Shown: positions 31,867 to 43,452 of the stretch, one piece after another
How the letters are laid out: each line of letters starts with the position of its first letter
How positions within the stretch are numbered: position 1 is the first letter of the stretch
Assembly: GCA_033725935.1 (NCBI GenBank)
Contig: MU867097.1
Location: forward strand, 62,001 to 126,000
Reading direction: 5' to 3'
Origin: Cladorrhinum sp. PSN259
Lineage: Eukaryota; Ascomycota; Sordariomycetes; Sordariales; Podosporaceae
Length of the DNA: 64,000 bases
Notes under the pieces: model-generated
The model's database searches: none
Told to the model about the DNA's origin: nothing
Seen by the model: only the letters and a program-made list of their open reading frames with translations
Translations under genes and position numbers: made by a program

Positions 31867-32551
31867 GGAGGAACATTGGGTTGGGGCCATTTGGAGAGGC
31901 ACAGCACGGACAGAATGGACGTCAGTCTAGTCGGGGTTTTGTTTGCATATCGCGTCGGAGTAAGAAGAAAGAGCATAGAGGCGTAAAGGAGAAGACTTCG
32001 CGAGCATACAAGTACTACGACGACGACCTTGTGGGGCGCCACTACGGGATTGGTATTTCTTTTCTTTCATATTGCCAGGTCGAAGGGACCACACTACTGT
32101 TTGGGGGCAACGGGCACACAACACACAACACACACATATATATACCCTACGGAGAAAGGGAAGGGCGTGTTGCTTTTTTTCTTTAATTTCCTTGAAAAGC
32201 TTTTTGTCGTCGTCGTCGTCGTTATCATCGCCACGCCACACAAATTTTGTAAGACTAGATACCCAGGCATAAGGCATATACATATATACTACACAAATAG
32301 GGGAATGGGACGTGGGGAGGTTGTTGTCCAGAAAAAAGGAAAGTGCGTGTGTGTGTGGGAAGGTTTGGGATTTTCTCCATATGGAATACTGCTGCCATCA
32401 ACTCATCATCATCACGAAGTACTGCTTGTGCATTACGCTTCATTGATATGCAGTTCACATGGGCGTGTAAATGCCAACAACCCACGCTATCTATATATGC
32501 CACATTTTCACAATAGTATACATTGTATTTATAAACCGGCACCCCCACTCC
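31686..32551. other. Convergent 3' flanks with a T30 run
   Basis: Shared 3' region of the orphan gene and GPI14. It contains 30 consecutive T at 31836-31865 and scattered simple repeats (CGT near 32208, CACA near 32118). No gene seen. Confidence 0.6.
31836..31865. repeat. T30 homopolymer
   Basis: Thirty consecutive T, followed by GGG. The length may be inaccurate in the assembly. Confidence 0.85.
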
Positions 32552-33992
32552 TTATACTTTCTCTCCCCTCCGTCCAACATCACCAATTATCTCCCCCAGC
32601 ACCCAGCAATTGACACCGAAAAATATCAAACTAGCCAACCACAGACCGGGCAGGAAGGTGCTCCTCCCCAAAAACTCGAGCTCGTAACCCTGCTGCAACC
32701 AGCCCGCTTGACCCAGGACCCACAACCCCAGCGCTGCCAGCCCCAGCTTCTTGTTCTCGAGGAACGATGATCCGGGAAGATACAGCGGTAACAGGACCAT
32801 GTACCAAAGGAAGTACTATATATGTATATATTAGGAACCCCCTCATCATCACATTTAGTGAAAGAAAGGTAGAGAGTAAAAAAAAAAAACGTACCTGGCT
32901 CGTACAAACCTTGTTAAAAGTCACAAAAGCAAAAGTTTGCGCAAGCATTGACGAGGCCAAATCCTTTTTGGACAGCGCTAGCGGAATGAGCACGCAAGAT
33001 AAGAGTAACTGAGGCAGAAACGCCACGCTCTCGATTTTTATGCTGCTGCTGCTCCCCCCCGAAGAAAGCTGAGGGAAGGCGGAGGAGAGGTACAGCTGCG
33101 TGTTGTAAGGGCTAAAGTTGTGACGGTGGTCGATGCGGGTTACGTGGTGCAGGTACGTGTGCCGCAAGAACTCGGGGCCGTACGACTGAAACATTGAGAT
33201 GTTGAGCGCCAAAAAGGTGAGCAACGAGACTAAAGTGATTTTTAGACGGGGGAGGGTTATGAATCCCAGGATTTGGGAAGGAAAAGAAGAAGAAGAAGAA
33301 GTGCTTCTTGAAGATTGGGAAGAGGGAGTGCTGCGGCGGCCCATCCACCAGATTATTGCCGGTGCGTAGATGAATGGGTAGATCTTGAAGTGCACGCTGA
33401 ATCCCAGCAGTAAACCGGCGAGGATTGTGTGGTTTGAGAGGACAGCCCAGAGTAAGGCGGTGACGAGAACTCCCAGGAGGCCTTCTGAACTGCCGCGGGT
33501 GCTGATGGTCGCTACCATTGGGTTTAGAAGCCATATGGCGGCGAATCTGCGTGCTGTTGACGGCGGGAGGAATTTTGACTTGGTGAGGATGAGCTCGAGG
33601 AGGTAGCCCGCTACCAAGTCGGCCAAGGCGAAGAGAACTTTGCCCGAGCTGAAGAGAGCAATGTCGAGATAGTAATGCCCTGTTTTTTGGGCGGTTGGGA
33701 GGAGAAACCAGGCGAGTATGGGGGTGTAGCGGTAGGTTTCCCTTTCGTAGGGGCTTGCGCCTTGGGAAATGAAGCGGGCGGCATCGGTGAAGACTAGGTA
33801 GTCGATGTCGGTGTATTTGACTGGCGAGTTTGCGTCCTGCCAGAGGCCGTAGATGATGAATACGAGGCGAAGGAGGGCGGATGAAAGGTATAGCGGTAGG
33901 GGGCGGTCGAAGAAGGATGTGAGTAGGGAAGGTGCAGCAGATGAGGGCCGTGTTGGCCGATGATCCGAGCCCGAAGGTTGTGGTTTTGTCAT
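32552..33992 (-). CDS. GPI14: GPI mannosyltransferase 1 (PIG-M/Gpi14)
   Basis: ER-membrane enzyme that adds the first (alpha-1,4) mannose to GlcN-PI from dolichol-phosphate mannose during GPI-anchor synthesis. Proposed exons 33992-32895 and 32815-32552, giving 453 residues. The 79-nt intron has a GTACGT donor and ATATAG acceptor and joins the conserved NKVCTSQ-YFLWYM. The lumenal catalytic DxD motif is Y-T-D62-I-D64-Y after the first membrane helix. Other family hallmarks are YRYTPILAW, the STRGSSEG stretch, GFSVHFKIYPFIYAP, and SYGPEFLRHTYLHHVTRIDHRHNFSPY. About ten hydrophobic segments are visible. A Ser-rich insert (about residues 224-242) interrupts one loop. The start is the first ATG; upstream in-frame codons lack ATG. 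Confidence 0.96.
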
Positions 33993-34447
33993 TGTGCTGA
34001 TGGGATGGTTTCCACCACAATCCTTTTTTTTTTTTTTTTGCAAATTTCAACTGATGTCGTTTTGCAAATTTCTGAGATCCCAACCCCTTTTCTGTCTTGA
34101 TGCAAACCACCTGCCTTCCTCACTCAATTCATCGACTGAACTGCCTGTCGCGCCCAAAACCCAACTACCCCTTAACGCGTCAACTGTTCCACGTTATTGT
34201 GATCAAAAGTCGCCATACAAAACCAGAGATTCAAATCCTCTTTAAAACGGAAAAGCAGAGAAAAGAGAGACGATGAAACAAAGGTTGGTTTTCACATTAA
34301 GCAAGTTGTCCAGTTGAGGATGAACCCCTGGAGGTTGATGAATGATGAGCTAAACAATTTCAGGTATCTGCACGCCCAGGGGTGTCCACATATCAGACTC
34401 AAAGGCCCATCTTCACCGATCTCACAGGCTCCCCCTAATTATAAAAA
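33993..34447. other. Divergent promoter between GPI14 and TRAX
   Basis: About 450 bp between divergent genes, with a T-run at 34025-34039. No gene seen. Confidence 0.6.
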
Positions 34448-35585
34448 ATGCAAGAGAACACCCAACAATCTGAAAATATCACTATTAGAGAAAAGAAAAC
34501 CACCGACAACATGTCTGGTTACAAGAGAGACTGGAAAGGCAACGAGAAGAGGCCCCGGGATGGGCCCAAACCGGCCCCAAAGAACGTGGTTCAAAATCAG
34601 TACACACCCATGTTTGATACCATCCGCGCCGAGCTTGATGAGCATCATGACCGCCGGGAACGCATCGTCAAGATCTCGAGAGATGTAACTGCCTTGAGTA
34701 AGAAGATGTATGACACTCTCTCAACCCTCTTTTTCAACATGTCTCCAATACTGACAGTTTCCAATAGAATCTTTGCGTTGCAACGGTATGCCATCTCACT
34801 CACTCACTCACCCACCTCACCCATGTATATACTCAATCTAACACATGTCCAGAGTCCGCGAAATTGACCCCGAACTCCCCAAAAACATCCAATCCGAAAT
34901 GAACACTCGCCTAGCAGAGATCTCCAAGCTCCTCGCCGCTTTGGCACCCGAGATTCAAGGCCTACACCGCCACCGCTACGCCCGCTCTCTCATGTGTCTC
35001 GAAGAGCTCGCCGAAGCTCTGACGTTCGCCCACTACCTCAAGACTCAAACTCTCATCAGTCGCCAGGAACTTAACCTCATCGTTGAAGATTTGGCCCGAA
35101 AGGGTGCGGCAGCTTTAACCATCCCTGATGCTGCGACCGAAGACGCAGTAATGACCGATGCCTCCAACCCTTCCCCAGCTCCCGAACCTACGCCTACCCC
35201 TGCCCCTGTTCCCGTAGTTGATTTGACTCAAGACGACTACCTGTACGGTGTATTCGACCTGACTGGCGAAATGATGCGCTTCGCTACTACTTCCACCGCT
35301 CTGTCAGGAACGATGGGAATGGCTTCGGGCTCTGGTTCTGGTGAGTCAGACGGGGAACCAAGAACGATAGTAGAGGACATGCACGAGCTGGGCAGTTTCT
35401 TTGAGATGTTGCCCGTCGGCAGCGGCAACAGACTGCAGTGGTACAAGAAGCTCGAGGTTACGAGGCAGTCGGTTAAAAAGGTGGAGAGGTTGGGGTATGA
35501 TAGGACCATTCGGGGCAGTGAGAGGCCGGCGGGGTGGGTTCCTGATTTGTCGGGTGGTGGTGGTGATGTTGTTGAAGAGGAGTAG
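34448..35585 (+). CDS. Translin-associated factor X (TRAX)
   Basis: Partner of translin in the C3PO endoribonuclease, which in Neurospora removes tRNA fragments and in animals helps activate RISC. Proposed exons 34448-34707, 34768-34785 and 34853-35585 give 336 residues. The second exon is only 18 nt and encodes IFALQR between RDVTALSKK and VREIDPEL. Introns are 60 and 67 nt. Family motifs are RDVTALSKKIIFALQR, HRHRYARSL, LEELAEALTFAHYLKTQTLIS and DYLYGVFDLTGEMMRFA. The acidic residues in LEELAE and DLTGE fit the catalytic Glu/Asp positions of TRAX. A Pro-rich acidic insert (about 230-255) and a Gly/Ser loop lengthen it relative to animal TRAX. Met22 (MSGYKRDW, 34511) is an alternative start in a better-looking context. 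Confidence 0.93.
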
Positions 35586-36108
35586 GTAAGTAGATAAAAA
35601 TTATGAGGATCGGAGGAGTTATGTGTCTTTACGGGATGGGCTTTTTATAAGGGATCGAGTAACTGGGAAAAAGTCATGTCTCTCAGGTGGGCTGTCTCAT
35701 ATATAAATGCTGTGTTTCTTATTCTAGTTTTGCTTGCTGCTCATAAGCTGGGGGCAGTTCAAACTCCGCTTAGAAAAGTTTATTTAATATTCAAGATGGA
35801 AATAACGGTCGATAATTTTTGACAGCTTCAATATATATCCATCCATTCATTCCAATGTAAACAAACCAAACCAAACCCATCCCCGAATTTTTTTTTTGGA
35901 ATCAATCAACACTGTTTGTTCATTGTGGCGTTTCTGCAGTAAAATCCATCAAACTTTTTAATTTCTTTTCTCTCTCTTACAAAAAAAGAAAGACCAAGCC
36001 AGGATGGAGCATTGTTCCGGAAAAAAAAAATTGTCGATCAAACAACTTCGTGTGTAACTAATTCAAGAGGTTGCCAGTGGGTGGTTTATGCCTTATCACT
36101 TGTATCAG

Positions 36109-36109
<1 letters not shown>

Positions 36110-36143
<34 letters not shown>

Positions 36144-36210
36144 CGGGGGGGGCGGGGGGGGGCGGGGGGGGCGCGGGGGCGGGGGCGGGGGGGGGGCCCG
36201 NNNNNNNNNN
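36110..36210. other. Poly-G tract ending in an assembly gap (10 N)
   Basis: About 90 bases of almost pure G with occasional C, ending in unknown bases at 36201-36210. This looks like low-quality read ends around a scaffold join rather than biological sequence. Open frames crossing it are meaningless. Confidence 0.85.
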
Positions 36211-36311
36211 TTTATTTTTCCGCTAAAAAAAAATTTTTACAAAAAAAAATTTTTTTTTTAAATTAAAAATTGTGGTGCCGTGGGGTTTTTTTGCCTTTAC
36301 CATTTTTAAAA

Positions 36312-36312
36312 C

Positions 36313-36357
<45 letters not shown>
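36312..36357. repeat. C22/A24 mononucleotide block
   Basis: Twenty-two C followed by twenty-four A, about 100 bp after the gap. Same architecture as at 5858. Confidence 0.85.
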
Positions 36358-36364
<7 letters not shown>

Positions 36365-36671
36365 GAGAACCAAACACGAATTCTTAATAATATTTTCATG
36401 AAAACTCCAAAGTTCCTAACTCCCACGCAGTCACTCACTGACCAAAGAAATAAACAATAATAAGGTAATCATGCAAACTCCCTCTTTCGCCTTTCTCTCT
36501 CTCTCTCACACACACAAAATCTAACTCTTATTTCTTCTATCTTTCTTTCTTCTCCCAACCGGGTATATCAACGACAAGAATACATACACACACAAACACT
36601 TCTCCCCCTCCTCAGCAAAACGAACAAACACCCATGCAAACTATTCCAACTTCGTCCACCCCTTAGAAACC

Positions 36672-38423
36672 TCATGGAGTAGGAGACCCCTTCCTAGGTA
36701 CATTAGGCACATCAGCAGCCGAAGCCGCAGCAGCCTCTTCCCACGACTTATCACCGTACTTGCCGCCACCACCACTGGTCCTGTCCTTCTCCTTCTTGTC
36801 TTTACCCTTCTTCTTCTTGTCCTCCTTCTCCTTCTTCATGGCAGCTTCGGCAACGAGCTGCTCAAACGCCATGTAGTCGCCTTCTTCCTCGGGGCTTCGC
36901 TTGGCCTGCATCATAAATGTTAGTACAAGTCAAAGAACAGCGGTTGAGAGAGAAGAGAACTTACAGCCAAGCAAATATCACCAATATAAATCAATGCCTG
37001 CGCCCTCTCCAACCTCTTGACATTAGGCACCTTCTTATCATTCAGAACAGCATCGCAAACATCCCTCAACACGCTCTGAATCTCAAACTTGCTCCCCCTC
37101 CACGCGGCAGTCAAGATCTTTCCAGTTACCCGTCGTTCATACTCGCTCTTCTTCTCCTCCGTCCAGTCCTCACCTCCTGCCTGCTCAAGGCGCGCCATCT
37201 CCTCCATGGTCTGCTGCGCATCAATGGCGCTGCTGATTGTATTCCAAGTATCCTTGACCAGCGTGCCCTTGTCCTTCATACGGCTGAGGAACCCACCAAC
37301 ACCAAAGAACTTCTGGCTCCGTAGGAGCGTAGTACCCTTGTTGACATAGGTTGCGCCAATAGCGTGCAAAATGTCAATACCGAACGACTCCATCTTGAGC
37401 TCCTCAACCTCGAGCCTCGTCTTCTCCTGGAACGCGAGCGTCACGTCCTTACCATGGTCAGTCTCCGTCCACACCGAGATGCGATCGAGCAGTTTTCGGG
37501 CAAGCGTGTCAACTCTCTCCTGTCTGACTCTCTGACGCTCCTTCTCCAAAGCAGCGAGCTGCTCTCGCTGTTCCTTTGAAAGACCGCCCTTTGACTTCTT
37601 GCCCTTCTTCCCATCATCAAGCGCCGAATCACTCTGCTGAGAAGGATCAACATCCCCGGGGCCCATAATCGCCGGTCGGATGGGGATCTGTCTGGTGCGT
37701 GGTGTCGACGAGCCTGAACCGGGGCCAGGCGAGGGGCTCTTGGTGGGTGGTGGCACCTCAGGACTCAACTTCTCATCCTCCACCACAACCCGCTCTCCTG
37801 CCGGTGCTTTTGGCTTTCCGCTCGCGGCAGACCCTGCAGCAGCGGTCTCCCCGCCGGCAGCACCACCACCAGCAGTCTTTAGGCTCTCCTTGATCGCCTC
37901 GTCGGTTCCGGGGAACTCGCCATCCTTCTGGCCGGAGCCAGCGGCAGCAGCCTCAGCAGCAGCAATTGCCTCGGCCTCTGCCTCCTCCTCGGCAGACATG
38001 GTGATGTCCATGGTGGCGGTGAGATCTTTCATAAGGCTGATCTCGCCGATCCAGTCGGCAAACACCTCACCTCCGAAAATACTCGTGAAGAACTCGGCCG
38101 GGTCGACGAAGCCCTCGGTGGGGCGCGCGGATTCCTTGCCATACTTGTCGTATGCCGCTCGTAGCTGCTGGTCGGATAGCACTTGGTACGCTTCGCCGAT
38201 CTCCTGGAATCTTTGATGTGCGGTCGGGTCGTTGGGGTTCTTGTCTGTGAAAGAGGGGATAATCAAGTTAGGTACAAAGGGTTGACTCTGGAATTTGCAT
38301 GTCGCAGGCCAACATACCGGGATGGTGAACAATAGCGAGCTTTCGATATGCCTTCTTGATCTCGAGCTCAGTGGCAGTCGGCTTGACGCCTAGGGTATCA
38401 TAGTATGCGGTGTCGACCACCAT
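36672..38423 (-). CDS. DnaJ/Hsp40 co-chaperone of the CAJ1/DJP1 type (DnaJ-X domain)
   Basis: Proposed exons 38423-38318, 38244-36965 and 36905-36672, giving 539 residues. The J domain occupies residues 4-70 ([24 protein letters not shown], then the HPD motif). The phase-1 intron 1 (73 nt) splits the Asp of HPD itself, so the HPD loop exists only after splicing. A Gly/Phe-like [13 protein letters not shown] region and a long Ala/Ser/Pro-rich linker follow. The conserved DnaJ-X domain covers about 275-450 ([18 protein letters not shown], then [23 protein letters not shown] and [11 protein letters not shown]). The C-terminus is a Lys-rich tail. Yeast Caj1 and Djp1 stimulate Hsp70 and assist peroxisomal and mitochondrial protein import; a similar role is likely here. 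Confidence 0.95.
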
Positions 38424-39361
38424 GGTGGGCGAGGGTTTCTGTATGTAGGTGCGGATGATTAGGTGAGGTGGGAAGTGGGATGTTCTCGTTTTAGTCGTGG
38501 AGGATGACGAAGACGGATTTTTAGTGTGTCGATGCCTAGGATATGAATAGGGAAAAGTCGCAGACGAGGGAAGAGAAAATGGAGACTGCGAAACACAACC
38601 AGGCGGGTAAGGTAGGTAGCAGGGAACAGAAGAGATAAGGCTTTTCTTCTTTTTGTATGAGGCAGCCGGGTTGATCAGGTCGTACCCCAACTTTTTTTTT
38701 CTTGGGAGGTTTGGTCAGGAACCCGAATGCATCCAGCATCCAAGAATGGATAATAACAATTATTATTGCGCAACCTCCCACCCAGGAGCCGTTCGTTCCC
38801 GTTCCCGCGTTTTCCAGCGGACACAAGCACCACCACCGAGCACAGCCCACACTGAGCCCAGCCCAAATTACGTACCCCAGCAGCGGAAATCGCCGCTGTG
38901 CAACCGAGGTGGCAGGCCCAATTTGGCGGGGTAGCAATGGTAATTATCTTCGTCATTCTGCATTTTCATATGACAGAATGTCTGATTAAAGGTACCGTTC
39001 CCTATCTTTCCGAACAATCCGAGTTCACTTTTACCTTTTAAAATATTACTAAAGTAAAGGATGCTTGTAGAGATTATCTTCAATACAGACAAAACTTTGT
39101 CCGGATTCCGGAATTTCCACAATCTTGGCCTGACATAGATATAAGTACGTATAGCATTCTGGACTTCGATTCAATCCAACCGTAACCTTGTTTTCAATGG
39201 TGGTATCAACTAACATCTAGTGCAAGAATTTCTATTTGCCAATCCCTCTAAAAGACCAAAGAGTAGAACTTATTGAAACCAGCCCTTTTCAACGCTCGCT
39301 CGCTCGTTCAAATATTCACCGGTCTAAGCATGAACACCCTGTCTGGAACTCCCGGACCATT
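38424..39361. other. Intergenic
   Basis: Promoter of the DnaJ gene and 3' flank of the epimerase/reductase gene. No coding or RNA signal found. Confidence 0.6.
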
Positions 39362-40306
39362 TTACTGGACACCGGCAGCCTTCATGCGCTCAAAGCACTT
39401 CCTGTAAGCCTCATGAATCTCGGAAATCTCATAACCGTACTCCTTCAGCTTAGTAGTAAGCTTGGTGGTATCCAGCTTGCAGTTGCTGCGGCCGGCCTTG
39501 ATGACCTTGGCCTGCTCGTCGAGGGTGAAGTTCTTCCACGTGAATGACGGGCGCACAATGTCGCGGAACAGGGTGAGGACTTCGTTGTGGGAGATGGCAC
39601 CTGGGTTGGTGAAGTTGTAAATGCCCAACTCCTTGTGCTCGGCCAAGAGAATGGACGCAGGAAGGAGTTCGGTAAGGATGGTGTTGCTGTTGGGGATGTC
39701 GACAACGCGGTCGTACTTTGCAATCTTGGTGACGAAATTGCGAGAGTGCAAGTCGTCCGAGACTGGCATGCGAAGGCGGAGGATAAGTACATTGTTGTAG
39801 TGCTTCATGACCTGTGATTGCAAGATTAGCACGATGTTGTACAAGTGGAACAAGGCTGGCAATAAGCTTACCTCCTCGACGTGGGTCTTGGTCATGGAGT
39901 AGAAGCTGCCGTCAAAGTTGGCGGGATCGGTCTCGAGGAAACCGGGGCCATCCCATGGGTGTGCCTCATCGTACTGGTAAATGCAGCCGGTGGCATAAAC
40001 GGTAACGTGAATGCCTCGAAGGAAGCAGGCATCGGTCAAGTTCAAGGTACCAATAACGTTGGATCTAACGGTAGCCTCCCTGTTGTCCTCACACCAGTCG
40101 ACGTTGGGGCGGCCGGTGCAACCGGCGGCGTTAAGAACGTGGGTGGGCTTGACGCGGTCCAGCTCAGCGATGACCGACTCGCGGTTCTCCATGCGAACTG
40201 TGGTTGTGAACACCTCCTTGCCATCCTTCTCGAGAAGGGTCTTGAGATGCCCCGCAACCCAACCCTCGCCGCCCCAGATCAGAAATCGATTGCTGCTGGA
40301 AGCCAT
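39362..40306 (-). CDS. Nucleotide-rhamnose epimerase/reductase (UER1/NRS-ER-like)
   Basis: Extended short-chain dehydrogenase of 294 residues. Proposed exons 40306-39872 and 39811-39362. The 60-nt intron (GTAAGC...CACAG) keeps frame and contains no stop, so an unspliced message would add 20 residues; splicing joins THVEE-VMKHYNN. The NAD(P) site is IWGGEGWVAGHL at about 9-20, with NAAGCTGRPNVDWCE, TVYATGCIYQYD and the catalytic Y-S-M-T-K pair. Plant and fungal relatives turn UDP-4-keto-6-deoxyglucose into UDP-rhamnose by 3,5-epimerisation and 4-reduction, working after a separate 4,6-dehydratase not in this window. The product would feed wall or glycoprotein rhamnosylation. The start is the first ATG of the open frame. 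Confidence 0.92.
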   Translation of the reverse strand: MASSSNRFLIWGGEGWVAGHLKTLLEKDGKEVFTTTVRMENRESVIAELDRVKPTHVLNAAGCTGRPNVDWCEDNREATVRSNVIGTLNLTDACFLRGIHVTVYATGCIYQYDEAHPWDGPGFLETDPANFDGSFYSMTKTHVEEVSLLPALFHLYNIVLILQSQVMKHYNNVLILRLRMPVSDDLHSRNFVTKIAKYDRVVDIPNSNTILTELLPASILLAEHKELGIYNFTNPGAISHNEVLTLFRDIVRPSFTWKNFTLDEQAKVIKAGRSNCKLDTTKLTTKLKEYGYEISEIHEAYRKCFERMKAAGVQ

Positions 40307-41813
40307 GTTTATTATTTGCAATGCTTGTTATGGGGGAGGTTGCGAGATCGACGCAGTAGATCTTTGTGTGTAAGTCGAGGTGGGGTTGGTAGGTATTCTC
40401 GAGACTGTGAAGGTTCACCGACTTTGTCAAGTTGCAACAAGGGCTGAGAGGACTCTAATAAACAAAACATCTTTCCAGGGAATGCGGGGGGCGTGTTATA
40501 TAAGCAGGCAAAAAATATGGCATGTCGTGGCAGCGGCATGCCAGGGATGGAAAGATGTTCTGGAAGGGACAGGCGCAGTTCCCAATGTTGCGGTGCTCTC
40601 ATCCCATACGATACGAGGCTCAATGCTGTGAGCTGCCCCAATAAAATGGGCAGGAGGCGTCCGATAGAACGTCGAGCTAGCGCGGGCCTCAACGAGTGGG
40701 CTGGAAGGCGGTGGAGATATCTCCCAGGCTGCAGCCAAGTTGGGCAGAGTGGCAGACAGCGGCGTCAGATTTAACGTGGCAGATGTTGAAGATGCATGTA
40801 CCTGGTAAGGTAGCAGTTGTGGTGGCGGTGATCGAGGGGCACGGGATTTCCCATATTTGTGTTGCTGACCGCATCCAGAGGAGCTTCAACTTCCTGACAA
40901 CCTGGAAGAAATAGCGTCTTGCCTCGTTATTATAGACCTAGCTAGGTATAGGAAAGAAGGATGTTGTACGGTTCAAATCCATCGAGTTGAACGGCTTCAG
41001 GTGTCGACTCATGCAGGTGTGGGTGGGTGCTGCTGGATGAAAGGGGAGACGGGCCCCGGGTCCGGGTGAGAACTTGGATCCTTCTCTTCTGAGTGGTTGC
41101 AGTTGAAGACCCCTAATTTTTGGGAATGCAGACTCTTCCTACGGTGTGTGGCAAAACGAGAACACATGGCTTTTGGGGAAAACTTGAGCTTCAAATAATA
41201 TGTCTGTTTGTAGACCAATGACACAAGAAAAAGCGAAATTGAAAGTTGTCAAAGAGCGAGGTGCCACGCAGCGCCTTTCAATAATTTCATCCAGAAACCC
41301 AAGCGGGGCGGTAGGAAGCTCTGACCATCTGGAAAGCAATTGACCAATGGTATTACAAGGATCCTTTTCGCTTACGACGCTTGCCAACTTGTTCGCTGCT
41401 GGCGGACCGCATCTCAGTTTTCCCGCCCAGGCTGCTTGGCTGCGAACCAAGGTGCTGGAGGGTTGGAGAAGACAAATTTCGTGTGGAGTCGCGACCCAAG
41501 TCCCAGGGTCTCCATAACCACCTCCTCCCCCATGCCACAAGTGTCCTTGTCTGGTCTCTCCAAATATTTCTGTCGCTAGCTTAGGACACATCTCGATTGT
41601 CAATTTACGCGTGTCGAATCCAACAGACGAGCGCGTTCTTTTTGCGACATCGAGACATACTTTGCCCCTGAAAGTACCGACAACAGCTTGCGCGAGCTCC
41701 CACCCGTGTCTCACCGACATATTGCCCCTTATCGATCCTCCATCGAGTATCGAATTCGAAGAGTCTACGACCTATCCCATCCATACCTTACCACATAACA
41801 CCCAGAGCTCAAC
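40307..41813. other. Divergent promoter between the epimerase/reductase and ERG9 genes
   Basis: About 1.5 kb between two divergent genes. Several short open frames on both strands, none convincing. It likely contains the 5' leader of ERG9. Confidence 0.55.
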
Positions 41814-43452
41814 ATGGGTTCCGCAACCAAGCTTCTCTACTTCCTCATCCACCCAAATCAACTACGAGCCATCATTCAATGGTACGCAACATGCTCTGCC
41901 CCTATTCAAGACCCCCAAGCGTCATACCAAAACTGACAATGCACTTTGCAGGAAAGTATGGCACGAGCCGGTCCACAGACGGGATTCCTCAAAGGAGACC
42001 GAGACTGAGAAATCATGCTTCCACTTCCTCAACCTGACTTCTCGGTCGTTCTCTGCCGTCATCCAAGAATTGAACCCCGAACTTTTGATGCCAGTATGCC
42101 TCTTCTACTTGGTGCTGCGCGGTCTCGACACCATCGAAGACGACATGACTCTCGACAACAAGGTGAAGGAACCACTTCTGAGAAACTTCCACGAGCTCAT
42201 GGAGCAGGATGGGTGGACGTTCGATCAGAGCGGGCCAAATGAGAAGGATCGGGAGCTCCTTGTTCACTTTGACGACATTATTGTCGAACTCAAGAACGTC
42301 AAGAAGCCATACTACGACATTATCAAGAAGATCACCAAGGAGATGGGTAACGGCATGGCTGACTATGCTCTGAACACCGAGCTCGAAGCCAACGGTGTGC
42401 AAACTATTCCGGACTACGAGCTCTACTGCCATTACGTTGCCGGTCTCGTCGGTGAAGGCTTGACTCGCCTTTTTGTTGAAAGCGGGCTCGCCAACCCGCA
42501 ACTTTTGGTTCGCATGGACCTCACTGAGAGCATGGGACAGTTTTTGCAAAAGGTCAACATTATCCGCGACATTCACGAGGATTGGGTTGACAAGAGGCGA
42601 TGGTGGCCCAAGGAGATCTGGAGCAAGTATGTGGACAACTGGGACGACATGTTCGATCCCAAGCACCGCGAGAAGGCACTTCAGTGCAGCTCCGAGATGG
42701 TGTTGAATGCGCTTAAGCATGCCGAGGAGTGCCTGTTCTACATGGCTGGTATTCGGGATCAGAGTGTCTTCAACTTCGTCGCCATCCCTCAAAGTATGGC
42801 CATTGCCAGCTTGGAGCTGGTCTTCCGCAACCCAGCCATTTTCGAGCGCAACGTCAAGATCACCAAGGGCGATGCGTGCCAGTTGATGACAGAGTCAACA
42901 CAGAACTTGAGGGTTGTTTGTGACGTGTTCAGGCGGTATGCTCGGAGGATACACAAGAAAAATGACCCAAGAGACCCCAACTATTTGGCCATTAGCTCTG
43001 CCTGTGGAAAGGTATTTTTCGGTGTTCCCCTGGTTCTGCAAACAATGATGCTAACGTTTGTCGTGCTAGATCGAGCAATTCATCGAGTCCATCTTCCCCA
43101 CGCAGGATCCCAACAAGATTAAAGCATCAAAGGAAGTCGATGGGCAGCCAACAATGGATACCTTGGAGGCTTTCTACTTGATTTGCTCTGCTGTATCAAT
43201 CCTTCTCCTTATTGGAGGGCTTATGGTAAGAAAACTCCACCTGTTCTTTTCGGGAAAGGATTTTTCCGCCCCCGCAATTTTTGTCTTGCCATTGGCGCTA
43301 ACTCAAAATTCCTTTCTCCCTCCGGCCAGGTTGGAATTGCATGGTACTTTGGTGCACAATTCGACCATGTCTTTAAAGACATCGACGCCAAAATTGGTGG
43401 CAGTCATACACCGAAGCCAGCGATACCCACGCTCACTCACGAGGAGCTTTAA
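41814..43452 (+). CDS. ERG9: Squalene synthase (farnesyl-diphosphate farnesyltransferase)
   Basis: Joins two farnesyl diphosphates to squalene, the first committed step to sterols, at the ER membrane. Proposed exons 41814-41881, 41952-43011, 43070-43225 and 43330-43452 give 468 residues. Introns of 70, 58 and 104 nt have GT-AG ends; introns 2 and 3 show GCTAAC branch sites. The aspartate-rich motifs are D82-TIED and D229-IHED, with [39 protein letters not shown] and the flap-like [13 protein letters not shown]. The C-terminal membrane anchor ([18 protein letters not shown], then [11 protein letters not shown]) is split by intron 3. The ATG at 41814 ([17 protein letters not shown]) is the only start that gives the conserved N-terminus; it lies in a different frame from exon 2, so intron 1 is required. 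Confidence 0.97.

Larger units (their letters stand above)
35586..36671. other. Intergenic with an assembly gap
   Basis: 3' flanks of TRAX and the DnaJ gene. It contains a long G-rich tract, 10 unknown bases, and a C22/A24 block, all listed separately. No gene can be supported; sequence quality here is doubtful. Confidence 0.7.

Noticed and set aside
36012..36266. Gly/Arg-rich open frame
   Set aside because: Crosses the poly-G tract and the unknown bases; an artefact of the assembly gap.
37680..38216. 178-codon open frame on the plus strand
   Set aside because: Antisense to the DnaJ gene's Ala/Pro-rich linker.
42013..42792. 259-codon open frame on the minus strand
   Set aside because: It lies wholly antisense to ERG9 exon 2, whose protein is unmistakable.
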